Source of the DNA: Deltaproteobacteria bacterium
Lineage (GTDB): Bacteria > Myxococcota_A > UBA9160 > JAJDAL01
Assembly (NCBI GenBank): GCA_029261875.1
Contig: JAJDAL010000045.1
Span: forward strand, 1 to 64,000
Length of the DNA stretch: 64,000 bases
Direction: 5' to 3'
Shown here piece by piece: positions 8,182 to 16,868 of the stretch. The notes beneath the pieces were generated by a model. That model was not told the DNA's origin and did not search any database. It was given only the letters and a program-made list of their open reading frames with translations. Both the position numbers and the translations under genes were made by a program. The stretch's first letter is position 1. Each line of letters begins with the position of its first letter.

Positions 8182-9063
8182 CCGCCCCTGTCCGGTCTGG
8201 CTGATCGCGATTCCACCCAAGATCAACAGGAGCGCGAGCCACGCGCGCGCGTGGGGCGCTTCGCCGAGAAACGCGATTCCGATGCCCAGGGCGACGAGCG
8301 GAATCAGATAGTTGATCAGGGAAACGAAGGTCGGCCCCGCGCGCGAAACGACGCGGAAATAGACCACCGTGGCGGCGGCGGTGGAGATCACGCCGAGCCA
8401 CCCTACGGCGAGCCACGCCATCGAGGTTTCGGGAGCGCCAAATCCCCCGGTTGCCCAGACCGCGGGAAGCAGGGCCACGCTCGCAAAAGACATGACGATT
8501 GTGGTGGAGGCGCGCGGATCGAGTCCTTCGGGAATCTGCTTGGCGAGGATCGCGTTGATGGCGTAACAGAGCGCGCCCAGCAACACGGCGAGTTGGCCCG
8601 CCAGCGCGCTTTCGCGTCCGGCGAATTCCAACAGCGCTTCGGGTCCCATCAGCACCACGATGCCGAGGAAACCCAAGACGAACCCCAGGGTCCTGCGCGG
8701 GGTCATCCTTTCACCGGGAAGGATGAAATGGGCCAGGACGAGTGTCGTGAGGGGCATGATGGCCATCAGGATTCCGGCCAGCCCGCTGTCCACGCGGGTC
8801 TGGCCCCAGCTGATCGCGAAAAAGGGCAGGGCGTTGCCCATCAACCCGAGCAGCAGGAGGTGGGCCCAGGTGCTGCGCTTGCGGGGCAACGCAATGCGCC
8901 GCACTGCGACGAACACACCCATGACGATGGCCGCCATCGCGACCCGGTAGAACGCCAAGGCGGCCGGTGAGATTTCCGCAACCGCGAGCTTGATGAACGA
9001 AAACGCGCTGCCCCACATCAGGACCAGCAGTGCGATGTCGATCCAGTCTCGGGCGGGTCGCAA
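8167..9063 (-). CDS. EamA/DMT family membrane transporter
   Basis: About 298 residues with ten predicted membrane helices arranged as two EamA repeats. The first begins 'WIDIALLVLMWGSAFSFIKLA' near the N-terminus, and the second follows 'LAVLLGALCYAINAILAK'. Such carriers export or exchange metabolites, and the substrate cannot be deduced. The start is decided by the SD: AGGAG at 9069-9073 overlaps an in-frame GTG (9067-9069) but stands 5 nt before TTG at 9061-9063, so I choose TTG. The gene is divergent from the patatin gene and its last 15 bp overlap the convergent dehydrogenase gene. Confidence 0.85.
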   Translation of the reverse strand: MRPARDWIDIALLVLMWGSAFSFIKLAVAEISPAALAFYRVAMAAIVMGVFVAVRRIALPRKRSTWAHLLLLGLMGNALPFFAISWGQTRVDSGLAGILMAIMPLTTLVLAHFILPGERMTPRRTLGFVLGFLGIVVLMGPEALLEFAGRESALAGQLAVLLGALCYAINAILAKQIPEGLDPRASTTIVMSFASVALLPAVWATGGFGAPETSMAWLAVGWLGVISTAAATVVYFRVVSRAGPTFVSLINYLIPLVALGIGIAFLGEAPHARAWLALLLILGGIAISQTGQGRLDPA

Positions 9064-9172
9064 GGTCACTCCTGGTTTCTGCGCGGCTCTTTGACGCCGG
9101 CGCAATCGATCCCGATACTTCCCGCGATCGGGTCGGATGCACTCGGACGAAAGAACGCGGGGTACGCGAAGC

Positions 9173-10153
9173 ATGGATCCTAACCAACTCACGGGATCCC
9201 AGACCGTGGGGCTGGCGCTCGGGAGCGGGGCCGCGCGCGGCTGGGCCCACATCGGTGTGATCCACGGGTTGCTCGAGCGCGGAATCCGACCCCAAGTCGT
9301 GTGCGGAAGCTCCATGGGAGCCGTGGTGGGCGGTGTATATGCGGCGGGCGCGCTCCCGTCTTTCGAAGAATGGGCTCTGCGACTCGATTGGCGCGATCTC
9401 GTGGGCTACTTCGATCTTTCCATGCGCGGGGGTCTCATCAAGGCGCGCCGCATCTTCGAAACCATGGCGAGCGCCTTGCCCGACGCCGACATCGAGTCGC
9501 TTCCCTGCCGGTTTGCGGCGGTCGCCACGGACCTGGCGACGGGACGCGAGGTCTGGATCCGTCGCGGCAAGCTCTTCGAAGCACTGCGGGCGTCCGTGGC
9601 GTTGCCGGGATTGGTGACACCCGCGAGCCAGGATGGACGCTGGTTGGTGGATGGGGGGCTCGTGAATCCGGTTCCGGTTTCGCTTTGCCGTGCGCTCGGG
9701 GCACAACACGTGATTGCCGTGGATCTCAATTCGACCCTACTCGGGCGCCGCTTCCGCGCCGAAGCCGTGCCTGAGGAAATGGCGGAGGACGCGAATGAAG
9801 ACCCCGAGCTGGAGCCCGCTTCCGCGCTGCGGGATAGCGCCTTCGGGCGCGCATTGGGGGGCGCGCTACAGGACCTGGCGGAAGAATTGCGCCACCGCCT
9901 GTTGGGGGACGATGCGGAACGCGAAGTGCTCCCCTCGGTGTACGAGGTGATGGCGAACAGTCTGAACATCATGCAGATGCGCATTTCGCGCAGTCGCATG
10001 GCGGGGGATCCGCCGGACCTGCTCGTCACCCCGCGCCTCGCAGATTTCGGATTGCTCGATTTCGATCGCGCCGAAGAGGCCATTGCCGAAGGGCGTCGCG
10101 CGGTCGCCCGGGCCCTCGCGTCGGTGGATACGGACCTCGGTTCGCCCGCCTAG
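9173..10153 (+). CDS. Patatin-like phospholipase (RssA/NTE family)
   Basis: 326 residues. The patatin fold is shown by the oxyanion loop 'GSGAARGWAHIG', the nucleophile motif GSSMG within 'VVCGSSMGAVVGG', and the catalytic Asp of 'LVDGGLVNPVP'. This Ser-Asp dyad hydrolyses acyl groups from phospholipids or lysophospholipids. No signal peptide is seen, so it is cytoplasmic or peripheral at the inner membrane. It resembles the short bacterial RssA type with an added acidic linker ('EEMAEDANEDPELEPA'). The stop codon shares a CTAG with the stop of the convergent anti-sigma factor gene. Confidence 0.9.
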   Translation: MDPNQLTGSQTVGLALGSGAARGWAHIGVIHGLLERGIRPQVVCGSSMGAVVGGVYAAGALPSFEEWALRLDWRDLVGYFDLSMRGGLIKARRIFETMASALPDADIESLPCRFAAVATDLATGREVWIRRGKLFEALRASVALPGLVTPASQDGRWLVDGGLVNPVPVSLCRALGAQHVIAVDLNSTLLGRRFRAEAVPEEMAEDANEDPELEPASALRDSAFGRALGGALQDLAEELRHRLLGDDAEREVLPSVYEVMANSLNIMQMRISRSRMAGDPPDLLVTPRLADFGLLDFDRAEEAIAEGRRAVARALASVDTDLGSPA

Positions 10154-11349
10154 CGATCTTCCGCAGTGAGGAATTCGATCGCGTAGTCGTCGCGGCCGAG
10201 CCAATCGCGCGGAATCTCGAGAAACAATACGGGCGCGTATTCGTCGCGCGCAAAGTGATGGACGATTTCGCGTCGTCCGTCCGCCGCGCGGACCCGCACG
10301 CGGAACGCTTCGCCTTTCAGGTGGTGGGGCACCTCGACCCGCAACGTTCCGGGCGCCGAATCCTCCTTTTCTGCGAATGCGCCCCGGTCCCTATGCTGTG
10401 GCTCGGGCGGCGCCATGCTGCGCGCAAAACCCGGCACGGCTTTGTGGGCATCCGCGGAGCCCTGAGACGCTTTCCCTTCGGAGGATTCCCCGAGCTGCAG
10501 TGCAGCGGCGGGCTCCAAGGCCCGTCCCACCTCTTGGCGCGCGTCGTTCTTGGGAAGCGCTTCGGGCGGCGAAACCGCATCCCGCAGCGGGGCCGCATCG
10601 GCGGCCTGGCGAACGCGTTCCGTGCGCTGCGTTCGTTGTGCGGAGGCGAGCTCCCGCGACCCTTCGACCTTCTTTTGAATCGGCTCGGGCGTTTCTTCCC
10701 GCGCGCCGGCCTCGCGTCGCGCGAACGCGTCTTCCTTCACCGCCGCAGTGGCGTCGTCGCGATCCTCGAGCACCGCGCGGAATTCGGAATGCGGGGCTCG
10801 CGGGGCGGGGGTCGGCGCAACCGCGGATTCGGTTTGGGGCGCGGCGATCTCCCGCACGCTCTGCAACGGGAGCTCCCCCTGGCGGAGCATGGAACGCACG
10901 ACGGGGATGGCGATCAGGGCCACCAACGCGTAGGCGAATGCCGGGTGCCAGAAGAGTCGTCCCAGGGGCGCGAACCAGCTGCCGAGGGAAAAGCCCGGAA
11001 CGGACGCGCGCGCCGGGGATTCGAGACGCGCGAAATCGAAATTCCCAAAGGTCGCGAACTCGTCGCGGCAGGGAGCACAGCGGGACAAGTGGGCGTCGAG
11101 CCGCGCTGCGTCTTCGGTCCGCAGCGACCTGGGTCGTTCCGCCAGTTGGAGGAGCTGTTCGGGCGAAGGGTGCGCGATGCCTTCGGGAGCCGCCGCCTGC
11201 AGCGCAGCATGGAGGTCCGTCCAGACGCGTACTTCGGCAGCACAGCGCGAACAGCCTGGATAGTGCTCGCGAAATCCGGCGAACTCGGGCCTGCGGGAAT
11301 TCTCCAGGAATCCCGCAAGGTCGATTTCGAATGCCTGTCGACAGCTCAT
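10150..11349 (-). CDS. Membrane-anchored anti-sigma factor with two zinc-finger (ZAS) motifs
   Basis: 399 residues. Two HxxxCxxC zinc motifs are visible in the cytoplasmic N-terminus (His29-Cys33-Cys36 and His87-Cys91-Cys94), as in anti-sigma factors that hold ECF sigma factors. A single membrane helix follows at about 136-153. A long low-complexity Ala/Glu/Pro/Gln-rich linker leads to a C-terminal beta-rich domain ('LRVEVPHHLKGEAFRVRV') that would be periplasmic and may sense a signal. It lies just downstream of an ECF sigma gene on the same strand, its likely partner. ATG 11349 is preferred because a GGGGG lies 10 nt upstream; ATG 11370 has no SD. Confidence 0.85.
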   Translation of the reverse strand: MSCRQAFEIDLAGFLENSRRPEFAGFREHYPGCSRCAAEVRVWTDLHAALQAAAPEGIAHPSPEQLLQLAERPRSLRTEDAARLDAHLSRCAPCRDEFATFGNFDFARLESPARASVPGFSLGSWFAPLGRLFWHPAFAYALVALIAIPVVRSMLRQGELPLQSVREIAAPQTESAVAPTPAPRAPHSEFRAVLEDRDDATAAVKEDAFARREAGAREETPEPIQKKVEGSRELASAQRTQRTERVRQAADAAPLRDAVSPPEALPKNDARQEVGRALEPAAALQLGESSEGKASQGSADAHKAVPGFARSMAPPEPQHRDRGAFAEKEDSAPGTLRVEVPHHLKGEAFRVRVRAADGRREIVHHFARDEYAPVLFLEIPRDWLGRDDYAIEFLTAEDR

Positions 11350-11394
11350 GGCCGCAGACCCCCTATCCATAGTCGCGGATGGTCGGAAATCGGA

Positions 11395-11937
11395 TCACCC
11401 ATGGGGGGCCGCTCCCGAAAAAAACTTCCGCAGGGCTTCGAGGCCTTCGCGTAGACGGCGCTTCATGGTGCCCAGGGGAATTCCCGTGTCGCTCGAGACT
11501 TCGTCGTAGGTCTTGCCCTCAAGGTACACGCCCTCGATCACGCGGCGCTGGTCCGTTGGCAGGGCTTCGACCGCGGACCACAGCTCCGGCGAAGGTTGCG
11601 GGGATTCGTCGGCGAGAATCTCGTCGCCCCAGGGCAGGCTGTCTTTTTCGTGGCGCCGAATCCGTCCCTTCAAACGATCTGCGAATTTGTTGCGCGTGAT
11701 GATGCGCACGTATCCCACGAAGGCTTTCGCCTCTCGCAAGCGCCCGGCACGCGCGTTCTGAACTACGGCCAGGACGACTTCCTGGCGCAGGTCATCCCAT
11801 TCCTGTTCGAAGTCGTAGGCGCGCAGCTGTACCAGGAAGCCCGTGATGAGCCGGTTCATCTGCAGGAACGCCAGTCGCTCGCCGCGGATCAGCTGCTCGC
11901 AAACCGCGGACCAATCCGTGTCCGGCGAATCCGTCAA
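11395..11937 (-). CDS. ECF (group IV) RNA polymerase sigma factor
   Basis: About 180 residues with sigma-70 region 2 ('EQEWDDLRQEVVLAVVQ', 'AFVGYVRIITRNKFADRLK') and region 4 ('ALPTDQRRVIEGVYLEG', then the helix-turn-helix 'TYDEVSSDTGIPLGTMKRR'). Region 3 is missing, which defines ECF factors. The start is most likely TTG at 11935-11937, whose last two bases form the TGA stop of the upstream sigma-54 activator frame (sequence TTGA). The frame is open further upstream, but only over the activator gene. The overlap implies translational coupling. The anti-sigma factor follows on the same strand, so this protein is probably inactive until that partner releases it. Confidence 0.85.
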   Translation of the reverse strand: MTDSPDTDWSAVCEQLIRGERLAFLQMNRLITGFLVQLRAYDFEQEWDDLRQEVVLAVVQNARAGRLREAKAFVGYVRIITRNKFADRLKGRIRRHEKDSLPWGDEILADESPQPSPELWSAVEALPTDQRRVIEGVYLEGKTYDEVSSDTGIPLGTMKRRLREGLEALRKFFSGAAPHG

Positions 11938-13490
11938 TGCCCGCCGTCCGCCTGGAGTCGCGCGAGCAGGTCCGCGTCGATCTTGGCCTTCACGGTGCGG
12001 CGGTCGAGTCCCAGGCGCCGGGCCGCTTCCTCGTAGCTCCCGGTTCGGGCGTAGACATGTGTGCAATAGCGCGTGAGCAACGCTTCGGCGCTGAGTTCAC
12101 CGGCTTCCAGGTCCGCTGCGAGCGCGGAATCGTGCGCGCTTGCGGATCGCGGCGAGGCCGGCGGACGGTACTCCTTGCGGATCAATACGTTGCGAACGCA
12201 TTGTTCTAGCTCGCGGACGTTGCCGGGCCAGGCGTAATCGGAACCCAACTCCTTGAGGATGAAGCCTTCGGTTTCTTCTGCCAGGGGCAGGGCTTCTTCG
12301 TCGCCCGCGATGCGCCGGGCGAGGATCAGCAACAGGTTGCGCAGGTCTTCGGGGCTGTCCCGCAGTTGTTCGCGCAGGGTGGGGGTTCGGATCAGGTCTG
12401 CGCAGAGCCGGTAATACAGGTCTTCGCGAAAACGCCCGCCGTGCATTTCGTCGACCAGATCGCGGTTGGTGGCGGCGATTACTTTGCCAAGGAAGCGCCG
12501 CTCCTCGGTTTCGCCGATGCGTTGGAAGGTGCGCGATTGGAGCGCGCGCAGGAGCTTCACCTGGATCGCCGGGTCGAGTTCGCCGATTTCATCGAGGAAC
12601 ACGCTGCCCCGCGGGCCGCAGGTTTCGAACCAGCCTACCCGATCTTCGAGGGCGCCCGTGTAGGCGCCGCGCCGGTGTCCGAACAGTTCGGATTCGATCA
12701 ACGTCGGGGAGAGCGCCGACAGGTTCAACGGCTGAAAACACTGGGTGTAGTCGTCGGTGAAAATCTCGCGCTCGGCGTCGAAGGGGATATAGCGCGACAG
12801 TCCGATGGCCCGGGCCACGAGCTCTTTGCCGGTACCCGACTCGCCGGTGATGAGGGTCGGAATGTCTTCCATCCGATCGTAGAGTGCGCGCCGATAGCGC
12901 GCGCTGTCGTGGGTGAAGATCGATTGCCACACGGCGGCGCGCAGGCGCGCTGCCGGCATGGAGCCGCCGTAGATCTGGCGGAAGGTGTGGTGAAAGCTGC
13001 GCCGAATCTGGAACCCCCAGGCGAACAAGTGCGGCGCACTGTCGGACACGGGCAGGGAGACGTTCGCGACCCCGAGGAAATGCTCGACGTCCGCGGCGAA
13101 GCGCCGGAACGCGCGCACCTTCTTGGTTGCGGTGCGCCCGTCTTGATACTCGACGATCAGGTCGAAGAAATCCTACTCGTAGCGTTGGTAGATCAGATAA
13201 CGGATCAGCGACTCGTACTGGCGCAGTTCGCGTTCGTTCGCCTTGGCGCCCCCGGCGAGTCGATCGCGCAGGCTGGCGCCCAGGGCTTCGACGAGTTCGC
13301 CCAAGCGCGCAACGTTGGGATTGATGCCGTTCAGGTCGGCTTCGACGTGCCAGACCGCGCCCTGGGCGACGAAGCTCGACCCGAGCGCGCCGCGCTCATT
13401 CGCGACGCGTTCCGGCAGGAACGGGTTGCCATCGGAAAGGGCCGCGATGGCGGCGACCGCCTCGCCCTCGTTGTCTCGGAATAACGCCAT
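11934..13490 (-). pseudogene. Sigma-54-type transcriptional activator interrupted by an in-frame amber codon
   Basis: Two segments in the same frame, separated by TAG at 13173-13175, form one myxobacterial-style enhancer-binding protein. The N-terminal segment (ATG 13490) carries 'NPFLPERVANERGALGSSF' and ends 'LIYQRYE'. After TAG it resumes at once with 'DFFDLIVEY', then an AAA+ domain with Walker A GESGTGKE, the sigma-54 contact loop as GAYTGA (usual form GAFTGA), 'FLDEIGEL' Walker B, an arginine-finger region, 'WPGNVRELE', and a C-terminal Fis-type HTH ('SYEEAARRLGLDRRTVKAKI'). One base change would restore a protein of about 518 residues. A GTG at 13118 could restart the downstream part but has no good SD. 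Intact function would be activation of sigma-54 promoters, one of which lies directly upstream. Confidence 0.75.
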
Positions 13491-13499
13491 AAGACCGTG

Positions 13500-13543
13500 C
13501 ATCGACTGTACATCGACCGGCATTGAGTGCCCGCAAACGCACT
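13500..13543. promoter_or_regulatory. Candidate activator-binding repeats upstream of a sigma-54 promoter
   Basis: Two repeat elements lie 80-125 nt before the sigma-54 promoter, the usual enhancer distance. One is an inverted repeat AGTGC-N8-GCACT at 13526-13543. The other is a direct repeat of CATCGAC at 13500-13506 and 13511-13517, spaced one helical turn. They fall between the divergent activator gene and plsC-like gene. Binding by the neighbouring activator is inference. Confidence 0.4.
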
Positions 13544-13621
13544 TATGGAGAGTTCGAAGGAACTTGCAGGGTGTCGGTGTATCTGTCTGGAAGATATGAG
13601 AAAACCGGGGGTGGGCGAAGC

Positions 13622-13638
13622 TTGGCACAGGCTGTGCT
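13622..13638 (+). promoter_or_regulatory. Sigma-54 (-24/-12) promoter
   Basis: TTGGCACAGGCTGTGCT has GG at 13624-13625 and GC at 13636-13637, separated by exactly 10 nt, and the full TGGCAC half and TGCT half of the sigma-54 consensus with only two deviations. Transcription would start near 13648, leaving about a 25-nt leader with a good SD (AGGAG) before the acyltransferase ATG at 13673. A sigma-54 activator gene is immediately divergent, which strengthens the call. Confidence 0.65.
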
Positions 13639-13672
13639 CTACCGAGGGGAGAGATTGAAGAGGAGATAACCC

Positions 13673-14998
13673 ATGCGAGCCATTCTCGACCGCTTCGTCA
13701 AAGCCCTGGCCCGGACCCTGCTCCACGTGTTCTTCCGCCGGGTGGAAGTCGAAGGCCTCGAAAACATTCCGACCCGGGGTCCCGTGCTCTACGTCGCCAA
13801 TCATCCCAACGGTTTGATCGATCCCTTCCTGGTGGTGGGCTACCTGCCCCGGGCGCCGCGCTTCCTGGCCAAGAGCACGTTGTGGAACAACTTCGCCGTG
13901 CTGCCCTTGCTGAAGCTGGGCGGCGTGATCCCCATCTATCGCCGGCAGGACGACGTCGATATGGCGGCCAACCGCGCGACCTTCGCGCGCTGTCACGAGG
14001 AATTGGCGGCGGGCGGAACCGTGGCGCTGTTTCCCGAAGGTCTGAGTTACGACGTTCCGAATCTGCAACCGATGAAGACCGGCGCCGCGCGGATCGCGCT
14101 CGAAACCCAGGATCTCCACGGCGTGCAGGTCCAGATCGTACCCGTGGGGCTCACCTACGAACGCAAATGGAAGTTCCGCTCCCGCGTGTTGCTGCGCGTC
14201 GGAAAGCCCGTCCGCGCGGCAGGCGAATTCGAGAAATACGCTTGCGCGCCCCGCGTGGCGGTTCGCGCCCTGACCGAGCGCATCGGGGAGGCGCTGCAGA
14301 GCGTGACCCTCAACCACACGAATTGGACCGAATGCGGTCTGATGGAACGCGCGGCCGAGGCCTTCGGGGAATCCCGACCCCTGGGTGCAGAAACGGGTGC
14401 GATCAGTCCGCGTTTTCCCCTGCGCCAGCGCATGGCGCTCCGCTACGCGCGAATCCGCGAGGCGCACCCGGAACGGGTGGATCGATTGACGGACCTGGTC
14501 ACGCGCTACGACGCCGAACTCGAAGCCATGAAGCTGCGAGACGATCAAGTGGCGCGTCCCTATCGGTTCGAGCAGGTGGCGAGCCGATGGTTGCAACGGC
14601 TTCCGTTGATCGTGCTGGCGGGCCCGGTGGCGCTCGTGGGAGCCGCGCTCAACTACTTCCCCTATCGCGCATCTGGGCTCGTGGCGGATCGCTATTGCGA
14701 CAGCGCGGATCAGCCGGCCACTTACAAACTGCTGACGGCGTTCTTCCTGATGCCCGTGGTGTGGCTCGGCGAAGCGTTGTTCGTGGCGGCGAGCTTCGGC
14801 TGGGGGGCGGCGGTCGTGGTGGCCGCCCACGCACCTGCAACGGGTTACGTCGCCCTGCGAGTCCACGAACAGACCCGCCAGCTGGCGGGGGAAACGCGCG
14901 CCTACTTGCGGCTTCGCGGCCCGTCCCGCAAGGCCGAGGAATTGCGCCGAATGCGGCGGGAGATCGGGCGCGAGCTCGATGCCCTGTTGGCCGCGTAG
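13673..14998 (+). CDS. PlsC-type glycerolphosphate/lysophosphatidate acyltransferase with C-terminal membrane segments
   Basis: 441 residues. The N-terminal half is an acyltransferase domain with 'VANHPNGLIDPFLV' (catalytic His44 and Asp50), 'GVIPIYRR', and 'ALFPEGLSYD' for glycerophosphate binding. The H-x5-D spacing resembles eukaryote-like GPAT/LPAAT members. The C-terminal part has two hydrophobic pairs ('LPLIVLAGPVALVGAALNYFP' region and 'FFLMPVVWLGEALFVAASF') that anchor it in the membrane. It would add acyl chains to glycerolipid precursors. The start has an AGGAG 7 nt upstream and follows a sigma-54 promoter, suggesting regulated membrane lipid synthesis. It converges with the ThDP enzyme gene, stops 9 nt apart. 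Confidence 0.88.
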   Translation: MRAILDRFVKALARTLLHVFFRRVEVEGLENIPTRGPVLYVANHPNGLIDPFLVVGYLPRAPRFLAKSTLWNNFAVLPLLKLGGVIPIYRRQDDVDMAANRATFARCHEELAAGGTVALFPEGLSYDVPNLQPMKTGAARIALETQDLHGVQVQIVPVGLTYERKWKFRSRVLLRVGKPVRAAGEFEKYACAPRVAVRALTERIGEALQSVTLNHTNWTECGLMERAAEAFGESRPLGAETGAISPRFPLRQRMALRYARIREAHPERVDRLTDLVTRYDAELEAMKLRDDQVARPYRFEQVASRWLQRLPLIVLAGPVALVGAALNYFPYRASGLVADRYCDSADQPATYKLLTAFFLMPVVWLGEALFVAASFGWGAAVVVAAHAPATGYVALRVHEQTRQLAGETRAYLRLRGPSRKAEELRRMRREIGRELDALLAA

Positions 14999-15007
14999 GA
15001 GAGGGCC

Positions 15008-16642
15008 CTAGATGCGACATTCGAGCTGGCCGAGTTTCTCGGTCAGCTTCATGTTCTCCGCGTAATCCACCGGGCAGTCGATCACCACCACCGTATCGTC
15101 TCGAATGGCTTGCCGGAGGGTTGGAATCAGTTCGCGCGCCGCTTCCACGCGGTAGCCCTTGGCGCCGAAGCTTTCCGCGTAGCGGACCAGGTCCGGGTTG
15201 TTGAAATCGATATAGGCGGGCCGGTCGAAGTGGCGCAGTTGGTGCCACTTGATCAAGCCGTATTGGCTGTCGTTCCAGACGAGGATCACGATCGGTGTGC
15301 CGATGCGAAGTGCGGTTTCGATCTCCTGCGAATTCATCAAGAAGCCGGCGTCGCCCGTCACCGTGACCACGGTCCGGTCGGGAAACGCGCGCTTCGCCGC
15401 GATGGCGCCGGGCACGCCGATCCCCATGGTGGCGAAGCCGTTGGAGATGATGCACGTGTTGGGGCGCTCCGCCTGGTACATGCGCGCCATCCACATCTTG
15501 TGGGCCCCCACGTCGCTGATCACGATGTCTTCGGGAGCCAGCACCTGGCGCAGATCCCAGACGATTCTCTGGGGTTTCATGGGGAAGCCCGTGTCCGTCT
15601 CGCAGGCGCTGAGTTCTTCGAGAATCGTTTCGCGCAGGGATCCGCTGTAGATCTGATCGCAGGCGTTGGCACGGCTCGCGATGGCGGGCAGTGCCGCGGC
15701 GACGTCGCCGATCAAACCCGCGCGCACGATGTAGTGGGTGTCGACTTCCGCCGGGCTGGCGTCGATGTGCAGAATATTTTTATCGGCCTCGGCGTTCCAC
15801 AGGTACGGGTGGTATTCCACCATGTCGTAACCGATGCAGATCACCAGATCCGCTCGGTCGAATCCGCAGGCGATGTGATCGCGCGCCTGGAGCCCCACGG
15901 TGCCGAGGGACAAGGGGTGGGAGAAGGGCAGGGCGCCCTTGGCCATGAAGGTGGTGGCCACGGGGATGTTGAGGATTTCCGCGAAGGCGCGCAGGGCCTC
16001 GGAGGCCTTCGCGCGCACGACGCCATTGCCCGCCAGGACCAGGGGGGATCGCGCTTCGTTGATGAGCGCCACCGCTTCATCGATCTTCACTTCCGGCGGG
16101 ACTGGAAGCTTGGCACTTTGAACCAGCAGCGGATCCATGGCGTCGATGTCCGCTTTGGCGATGTTCTCGGGAAACTCGATGAAGGTGGCGCCGGGTTTTT
16201 CGGCTTCCGCTTGTTTGAAGGCTTTGCGCACGACTTCGGGAATGATGGACGCGTCGCGAAGTTCCACGGCGTACTTCGTGATCGGATCGAAGAGATTCAC
16301 CAGGTTGAGGTGCTGGTGGCTCTCCTTGTGCATTCGCGTGGTGGCGGCCTGGCCCGCGATGGCGACCAGGGGAGCGCGGTCCATATTGGCGTCGGCCACG
16401 CCGGTCACGAGGTTGGTGGCGCCCGGGCCGAGCGTGGCGAGACAAACACCGGCTTGACCCGTGAGGCGTCCGTGAACATCCGCCATGAAGGCAGCGCCCT
16501 GCTCGTGTCGCGTGGTCACGAAATCGATCGCGCTGTCCAGCAAGGCATCCATGACGTCGATGTTTTCTTCGCCCGGGATTCCGAAAATCGTATCGACGCC
16601 TTCGTTCTCGAGACAGCGAACGAACAGTTCTGCGGATTTCAT
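15008..16642 (-). CDS. ThDP-dependent acetolactate-synthase-like enzyme (AlsS type)
   Basis: 544 residues with the three-domain ThDP layout. The N-terminal PYR domain contains 'HEQGAAFMADVHGR', whose Glu activates the cofactor, and 'LATLGPGATNLVTGVADA'. The central domain follows, then the PP domain with the ThDP/Mg motif 'VTGDAGFLMNSQEIETA' and 'LVWNDSQYGLIKW'. The absence of a small regulatory subunit and the sequence style match catabolic acetolactate synthase, which condenses two pyruvates; other 2-oxoacid decarboxylating or carboligating activities are possible. ATG 16642 is preceded by GGGAGGGCC. The gene stands alone, convergent with the acyltransferase and divergent from the PAP2 gene. 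Confidence 0.88.
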   Translation of the reverse strand: MKSAELFVRCLENEGVDTIFGIPGEENIDVMDALLDSAIDFVTTRHEQGAAFMADVHGRLTGQAGVCLATLGPGATNLVTGVADANMDRAPLVAIAGQAATTRMHKESHQHLNLVNLFDPITKYAVELRDASIIPEVVRKAFKQAEAEKPGATFIEFPENIAKADIDAMDPLLVQSAKLPVPPEVKIDEAVALINEARSPLVLAGNGVVRAKASEALRAFAEILNIPVATTFMAKGALPFSHPLSLGTVGLQARDHIACGFDRADLVICIGYDMVEYHPYLWNAEADKNILHIDASPAEVDTHYIVRAGLIGDVAAALPAIASRANACDQIYSGSLRETILEELSACETDTGFPMKPQRIVWDLRQVLAPEDIVISDVGAHKMWMARMYQAERPNTCIISNGFATMGIGVPGAIAAKRAFPDRTVVTVTGDAGFLMNSQEIETALRIGTPIVILVWNDSQYGLIKWHQLRHFDRPAYIDFNNPDLVRYAESFGAKGYRVEAARELIPTLRQAIRDDTVVVIDCPVDYAENMKLTEKLGQLECRI

Positions 16643-16776
16643 GCGGCCCTCCCCGTGCCAATAGACGCCGCGGACCTGTACCCGGTTACACGCGGAGCCA
16701 CAAGCGCACCGACATCCTACTGGGGATTGGGTTCCGACAGTGGGATGGCGTGAGCGGGGTCACGAACAGCGGATTC

Positions 16777-16861
16777 TGGGGCAAAGCCCCGTCAAGTTCT
16801 CGGGGTTTGCACCGATCCAATAGGGCGTTCCCTGGAGGGGCCCCGTCGTTTGCTCGACGGG
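16777..16861 (+). promoter_or_regulatory. Structured leader with competing hairpins upstream of PAP2 phosphatase
   Basis: The 226-nt gap before the PAP2 gene contains two mutually exclusive stems: GGGGC-AAA-GCCCC at 16778-16790, or GCAAAgCCCCG (16781-16791) with CGGGGTTTGC (16801-16810). A third hairpin, CCCGTCG-TTTGCT-CGACGGG at 16842-16861, ends 7 nt before the GTG start. The alternative pairing looks like an attenuator or translational switch. I cannot assign it to a known riboswitch class. The remainder of the gap, 16643-16776, shows nothing I recognise. Confidence 0.35.
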
Positions 16862-16868
16862 AATCGAG

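Noticed and set aside
11934..13490. Genome-wide pyrrolysine (amber) recoding as the explanation for the internal TAG
   Set aside because: Many genes in the window end in TAG at the expected family length, so TAG is a normal stop here. Local read-through remains possible.
13331..14866. Minus-strand frame of 511 codons over the acyltransferase
   Set aside because: Antisense to a PlsC-type gene with conserved motifs and out of frame with the interrupted activator.
16770..16868. Cyclic-di-GMP (GEMM) riboswitch
   Set aside because: A GCAAAGCC segment is reminiscent, but the two-stem layout and tetraloop/receptor pattern of GEMM are not present.
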